Assembly (NCBI GenBank): GCA_905479135.1
Contig: CAJQLJ010000097.1
Location: 1-56,290, forward strand
Source of the DNA: an uncultured Campylobacterales bacterium
GTDB taxonomy: Bacteria > Campylobacterota > Campylobacteria > Campylobacterales > Arcobacteraceae
DNA: 56,290 nucleotides
Reading direction: 5' to 3'
Shown here: positions 51,676-56,290 of the stretch, piece by piece
How the letters are laid out: every line of letters starts with the position of its first letter
Position numbering within the stretch: the stretch's first letter is position 1
Program-made: the position numbers and the translations under genes
The notes under the pieces: generated by a model
What the model was told of the DNA's origin: nothing
Databases searched by the model: none
Seen by the model: the letters and a program-made list of their open reading frames with translations, nothing else

Positions 51676-52815
51676 TTATTTGAATTTCTTTTTTAATATT
51701 AATCCAGATTCAATATGATGTGTATATGAGAATTGATCAAATAGTGCAAAATTTTGAATGGTATGTGTTTTAGTTAATTCCTCTAAATCTCTATGTAAAG
51801 TTTCTGGATTACAAGATACATATATAATTTGTTCAAAATTTTTAACTAATGCTCTTGTTGTATCATCAAGTCCAGCACGTGGAGGGTCTACAAAAATAGA
51901 ATCAAAATCATAAGCTTTTAAATCTATATCTTTTAGTCTTGAAAATACTCTTTTCTCTTCTAATGCTTCAACAAACTCTTCGGCACTCATTCTTATAAAC
52001 TCTATTTTAGAATTATTATTCAATTCACAGTTTGTTTTTGCTGATTTGATTGATGTTTTTGATATTTCAGTTGCGAGAACTTTTCTAAATTTTGAAGAAA
52101 GTGGAATAGTGAAATTTCCACCACCACAGTAAAGTTCGCATAAATCTTTTGAAGAATCTTTGATATTATTTAAAACCCATTCAATCATCCCAATATTTAC
52201 TTTTGTATTTGGTTGTGTAAAACCACCTTCTATGTATCTGAAATTATAGTTTGTATTATTGATATTTAGTTTTTCATCTATGTAATCATTTTCTAGAATC
52301 ACTTTTTGTTTTCTTGAACGACCGATTATTTTGATATTAAACTTATTTGATAATTCTTTTGCAAGTTCATTCCAATCCTCTTCAAGTTTTCTATGATAGA
52401 TTAAAGTTATTAGCATATCCCCAGTTGTTGAGTTTAAAAACTCTATTGCAAATAGTTTAAATGAAAGTGTTTTATTTTTTTGTATCTCTTCTAAAAGTTT
52501 CGGCATTAAGTTTGATATATCAAGGCTTACTATTTGACAAGATGATATTTCTAATACATTTTTATCAACACTTGTCATTGCATATGAAAGTGTTGCTCTG
52601 TCTTCTTCATCAAAAGTTTTCCATATTTTAAACTCAGCTCTATTTCTAAAATTTTGTTTATCGCCTCTTATAATATCAAAATTGATATTTTCAAAGTCAG
52701 TAAAGTTTGAAAAACGTTTTTTCTCTCTTTGTATTTTTAAATCTAATTGCCCATCATATCCAATATCATGTATTGTACATGAGCCACATTTGCCAAAATA
52801 TTCACAATTCATCAA
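51676..52815 (-). CDS. trmA: tRNA (uracil-5-)-methyltransferase
   Basis: FTQPNTKVN; DLCELYCGGGNFTIPLS; IFVDPPRAGLD; IIYVSCNPETLHRDL. Confidence 0.93.
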   Translation of the reverse strand: MMNCEYFGKCGSCTIHDIGYDGQLDLKIQREKKRFSNFTDFENINFDIIRGDKQNFRNRAEFKIWKTFDEEDRATLSYAMTSVDKNVLEISSCQIVSLDISNLMPKLLEEIQKNKTLSFKLFAIEFLNSTTGDMLITLIYHRKLEEDWNELAKELSNKFNIKIIGRSRKQKVILENDYIDEKLNINNTNYNFRYIEGGFTQPNTKVNIGMIEWVLNNIKDSSKDLCELYCGGGNFTIPLSSKFRKVLATEISKTSIKSAKTNCELNNNSKIEFIRMSAEEFVEALEEKRVFSRLKDIDLKAYDFDSIFVDPPRAGLDDTTRALVKNFEQIIYVSCNPETLHRDLEELTKTHTIQNFALFDQFSYTHHIESGLILKKKFK

Positions 52816-52855
52816 CTATCCTTAGCTATTTAATGCGATATTATATTCAATTGAT

Positions 52856-52861
52856 TATAAT
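52856..52861 (+). promoter_or_regulatory. Candidate -10 box of the SUV3-like helicase gene
   Basis: TATAAT ending 6 nt before the ATG at 52868. Confidence 0.5.
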
Positions 52862-52867
52862 ACGTAC

Positions 52868-54487
52868 ATGAAAGAAAATTGGCAAGAACAACTACACACT
52901 TTATTAAACTGTGATTTGAAAGAATTATATCCGCTAGCACGAAGCTTAAATAGAAAATTAGAATTTTTTGTAGGTCCAACTAACTCAGGTAAAACTTATA
53001 ATGCAATGCAAAAGCTAAAAAAAGCAAATTCTGGACTTTATCTTGCACCTTTGAGATTATTAGCACTTGAGGGTTATGAAGGTTTGAAAAAAGATGATAT
53101 TGAGGCTTCACTTATAACTGGTGAAGAACAGATGTTAAATGAAGATGCTGCTCATGTATGTTCAACTATTGAGATGATTGATTATGACTTAGATGTTGAT
53201 GTGTGCGTTATTGATGAAGTTCAAATGCTTGATGATATAGATAGAGGTTGGGCATGGGTTAATGCAATTATTGGTTGTCCTGCTAAAAAAGTAATAATGA
53301 CAGGAAGTGTAAATGCACTTGAAGCTATTAAGAAAATAGCAACTTATTTAGGCGAAGATTTAGAAGTAGTACGTCATAAAAGAAAAGCAGAACTAAAATT
53401 AAATGAGAAATATACTTCTTTGGATAACTTAGAAGATGGAACTGCTTTAATAGCATTTTCTAGAGCTGATGTTTTAAAGTTACGTCATAGACTAAAGAAA
53501 AACTATACAGTATCTGTAATATATGGAAACCTTTCACCTGAAGTACGACGTGATGAAGCTAGAAAATTTAGAGAAAACAAAAGTCAAATTTTAATAGCAA
53601 CAGATGCAATTGCAATGGGTTTAAATCTCCCTATAAAAACTATTCTTTTTACAACAGATACAAAATTTGATGGAGTATCTAGAAGAAAAATTACAGTTAA
53701 TGAAATAGTTCAAATAGCAGGTCGTGCTGGAAGATATGGTCATTTTGAAGCTGGATTTTTAGGAGCAACTAGAAGAGATATTTTAAAGCATATAAGTGAA
53801 GAATATAAGCAAGCAATTAAAACTATAAAACCACCTTTTAGGGTTAAAATAAATGCTCAACAATTAGAGTCTTTATCTTCTCATATTAAGACTACATCTT
53901 TAACAAAAATATTAAAGTTTTTTGCTGAAAACATGTCTTTTTCAGGTCCTTTTATAGCTGCGAATATATCTTCAATGATTACAGCTTCAAAAATAGTTGA
54001 CACAAGATTTTCTATGAAACTTGAAGATAAATATCTACTTGCACAAGCCCCAATTACTACTAGGTCACCTATTATCTTGCAAGCGTATGAAGCATATATT
54101 GCAGCGGTTGTAAAACAAAAGGTTTGTGAGTATAAACCTTCAATTACTTTACCTAAAAAAGTGATAACTCAAAAAGATTTATTACTTGTTGAAGATGAGG
54201 TCAAAAAGATATCTTTATATCTATGGCTTTCATATAAATTACCTGAAATATTTCCAGACCATGATAAAGCTTATAATTTAAGAAATACTTTCAACACATT
54301 TATTGAAACATCTTTAAAAGGAAAAATTATTCAAGTTGATACTCCAAGGCGAAATGATTTAAAAAGAAAAACTAGTTATGAGAGACCACGAAGAGATAAT
54401 AATTTTTCATCACCAAGAGAGGAAAAAGAATTAAGACCAAGGCGAGCTAGAAGTGATTTTAAACCAAGAAAAAGAAAAAGGGATTAA
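52868..54487 (+). CDS. SUV3-like DExQ/H-box RNA helicase
   Basis: VGPTNSGKTYNAM; VCVIDEVQMLDDIDRGWAW; ATDAIAMGLNLPI; QIAGRAGRYG; basic C-terminal tail. Confidence 0.87.
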   Translation: MKENWQEQLHTLLNCDLKELYPLARSLNRKLEFFVGPTNSGKTYNAMQKLKKANSGLYLAPLRLLALEGYEGLKKDDIEASLITGEEQMLNEDAAHVCSTIEMIDYDLDVDVCVIDEVQMLDDIDRGWAWVNAIIGCPAKKVIMTGSVNALEAIKKIATYLGEDLEVVRHKRKAELKLNEKYTSLDNLEDGTALIAFSRADVLKLRHRLKKNYTVSVIYGNLSPEVRRDEARKFRENKSQILIATDAIAMGLNLPIKTILFTTDTKFDGVSRRKITVNEIVQIAGRAGRYGHFEAGFLGATRRDILKHISEEYKQAIKTIKPPFRVKINAQQLESLSSHIKTTSLTKILKFFAENMSFSGPFIAANISSMITASKIVDTRFSMKLEDKYLLAQAPITTRSPIILQAYEAYIAAVVKQKVCEYKPSITLPKKVITQKDLLLVEDEVKKISLYLWLSYKLPEIFPDHDKAYNLRNTFNTFIETSLKGKIIQVDTPRRNDLKRKTSYERPRRDNNFSSPREEKELRPRRARSDFKPRKRKRD

Positions 54488-54564
54488 TTTTAGGTTAATT
54501 ATTAATAAATAATATTATTTATGATAATATAAATAATATAAAAGAAGTAGCTTCAAGGACAAAA

Positions 54565-55863
54565 ATGAATAGTAAATCAATAATTATATTAGCAGCAGGT
54601 GCAGGTACTAGAATGAAATCAACAACTCCAAAGGTTTTGCACAAAATCTCAGGTAAAGAAATGTTGTATTATTCTATCAAAGAAGCATTGAAATTAAGCG
54701 ATGATATTACGGTTGTTTTATTCCATCAAGCTGCACGTGTACAAAGAGAAATGGAAAAGTATTTCTCTGATATAAATTATGTTATTCAAGACCATACTAA
54801 TTATCCAGGGACTGGTGGAGCTGTTATGGGAATAACTCCAAAGTATGAAGAGGTTTTAGTTCTTAATGGTGACATGCCTTTAATTCAAGCAAATGAGCTT
54901 AAAAAATTTGATTTAGATGCAACTATCGTTATGTCTGTTTTAGAGCTTGAGAGTGCTGATGGCTATGGACGTGTAATTGTTGAAGATGGATGTGTTAAAA
55001 AAATTGTTGAACAAAAAGATGCTACAAAAGAAGAGTTAGATGTTACAACTGCAAATGCAGGAATTTATCAATTTAATACAAAATTCTTACTTGAAAACTT
55101 ACCAAAACTTTCAAATGACAATGCCCAAGATGAGTATTATATTACAGATCTAATTGAACTGGCAATCAAACAAGGAAAAGTGTTAAAACCGCTTGTAGTG
55201 AATGTTGAGAATTTTAAAGGTGTTAATTCAAAAGTAGAATTAGCAGACTCTGAAGTAATTCATCAAAAAAGAATTAAAAATACATTTTTAAAAGCTGGCG
55301 TTATTATGCGATTACCTGATACTATTTACATAGAAGAAGGGGTAGAAATTGAAGGTGAATCTATTTTAGAAAATGGAGTTACACTTTTAGGAAATTCTAA
55401 AATTATTAACTCACATATTAAAACAAACTCAATAGTAGAAGATTCAATTATAAAAGATTCAGATATTGGACCAATGGCAAGAGTACGACCAGGTAGCCAG
55501 TTAAATAAAACACATTTAGGAAACTTTGTTGAAACAAAAAAAGCTCTGTTAAATGGGGTAAAAGCTGGACATTTAACATACCTAGGTGATTGTGAAATAG
55601 ATGAAGGTACAAATATAGGTTGTGGAACAATTACTTGTAATTATGATGGAATTAGTAAATACAAAACTATTATTGGTAAAAATGTATTTGTAGGATCGGA
55701 TACACAGTTTATAGCTCCTGTTACTATTGAAGATAATACCATGATAGGTGCAGGAAGTACTGTAACATCTGATGTAAAAGAGGGTGAATTATATACAAGT
55801 AGAGCTAAGAAAAGAGTAGTAGAAGGTTATTATAAAAAGCACTTTTCTTCTAAAAAGAAATAA
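54565..55863 (+). CDS. glmU: Bifunctional UDP-N-acetylglucosamine pyrophosphorylase/glucosamine-1-phosphate N-acetyltransferase
   Basis: LAAGAGTRMKSTTPKVLHKISGKEM; left-handed beta-helix repeats; GTITCNYDG. Confidence 0.97.
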   Translation: MNSKSIIILAAGAGTRMKSTTPKVLHKISGKEMLYYSIKEALKLSDDITVVLFHQAARVQREMEKYFSDINYVIQDHTNYPGTGGAVMGITPKYEEVLVLNGDMPLIQANELKKFDLDATIVMSVLELESADGYGRVIVEDGCVKKIVEQKDATKEELDVTTANAGIYQFNTKFLLENLPKLSNDNAQDEYYITDLIELAIKQGKVLKPLVVNVENFKGVNSKVELADSEVIHQKRIKNTFLKAGVIMRLPDTIYIEEGVEIEGESILENGVTLLGNSKIINSHIKTNSIVEDSIIKDSDIGPMARVRPGSQLNKTHLGNFVETKKALLNGVKAGHLTYLGDCEIDEGTNIGCGTITCNYDGISKYKTIIGKNVFVGSDTQFIAPVTIEDNTMIGAGSTVTSDVKEGELYTSRAKKRVVEGYYKKHFSSKKK

Positions 55864-55884
55864 ATTAAAATAAAGATTAATGAT

Positions 55885-56290
55885 ATGCTATTAAAAGATA
55901 AAAAAATACTGATTGGTGTTACGGGTTCAATTGCAATATATAAAAGTTTAGAATTAATTAGGCTTTATATAAAAGCAGGTGCAAATGTTCGTGTAATTAT
56001 GACTGAAGGTGCGAAAAAATTCATCTCACCTATAACTTTTGAAGCAATATCACAAAGTAAAGTACTAGATGAAGTAAATGAGAATTGGGATAAAAATCAA
56101 GATTATAATCATATAGACATAGGAAAATGGGCTGATATTTTTGTAATTGCTCCATGTTCAGCTAATACAATTAATAAATTATCAAATGGCTTAGCTGATA
56201 ATTTACTTCTTCAAGTAGCACTTGCATATCCTAGAATTAAGCTTTTAGCACCTGCTGCAAATACTATGATGCTTAAAAATCCAATTACTC
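55885..56290 (+). CDS. coaBC: Phosphopantothenoylcysteine decarboxylase/synthase, N-terminal part (truncated by window end)
   Basis: MLLKDKKILIGVTGSIAIYKSLELIRL; APCSANTINKLSNGLADNLL; APAANTMM. Confidence 0.93.
   Translation, partial: MLLKDKKILIGVTGSIAIYKSLELIRLYIKAGANVRVIMTEGAKKFISPITFEAISQSKVLDEVNENWDKNQDYNHIDIGKWADIFVIAPCSANTINKLSNGLADNLLLQVALAYPRIKLLAPAANTMMLKNPIT

Noticed and set aside
54512-54539. AT-only hairpin ATATTATTTAT/ATAAATAATAT upstream of glmU
   Set aside because: No G-C pairs in the stem; likely chance palindrome in AT-rich promoter DNA.
1-56290. CRISPR arrays, transposases, integrases, phage genes, tRNAs
   Set aside because: None seen by eye; gene content and tight operon spacing fit core chromosome. 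Short tRNAs could be missed without a covariance search.

Overview
AT-rich chromosomal window with Campylobacterota (Arcobacter-like) gene content; the lineage is inferred from gene families and order. It starts in the 3' end of a 5S rRNA gene and is almost entirely core genome: rpsU, moaC, surE, dnaE, recJ, pyrG, ccoG, mnmG, ribE, the queH-lpxB-fabZ-lpxA-clpX-mreB-mreC block, nfo, a complete 14-gene nuo operon (27.5-41.4 kb), mqnD, murB, topA, bioB, eno, recA, trmA, an SUV3-like helicase, glmU and a truncated coaBC. I saw no CRISPR array, prophage, transposon or tRNA. The items most worth following up are: (1) the small NuoF-position subunit looks like a shortened paralogue of the C-terminal half of the adjacent NuoG, and the NuoE-position subunit has no cysteines; (2) two genes missing or truncated in the ORF track appear to start at AUA (patatin-like phospholipase, ATAA overlap with recJ) and AUC (lipoprotein, good Shine-Dalgarno); (3) a two-gene cassette of a small membrane protein plus an AAA+ ATPase with a duplicated N-terminal domain; (4) an SUV3-type helicase that appears to be leaderless. 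No defence-like or clearly unprecedented multi-gene system was found.
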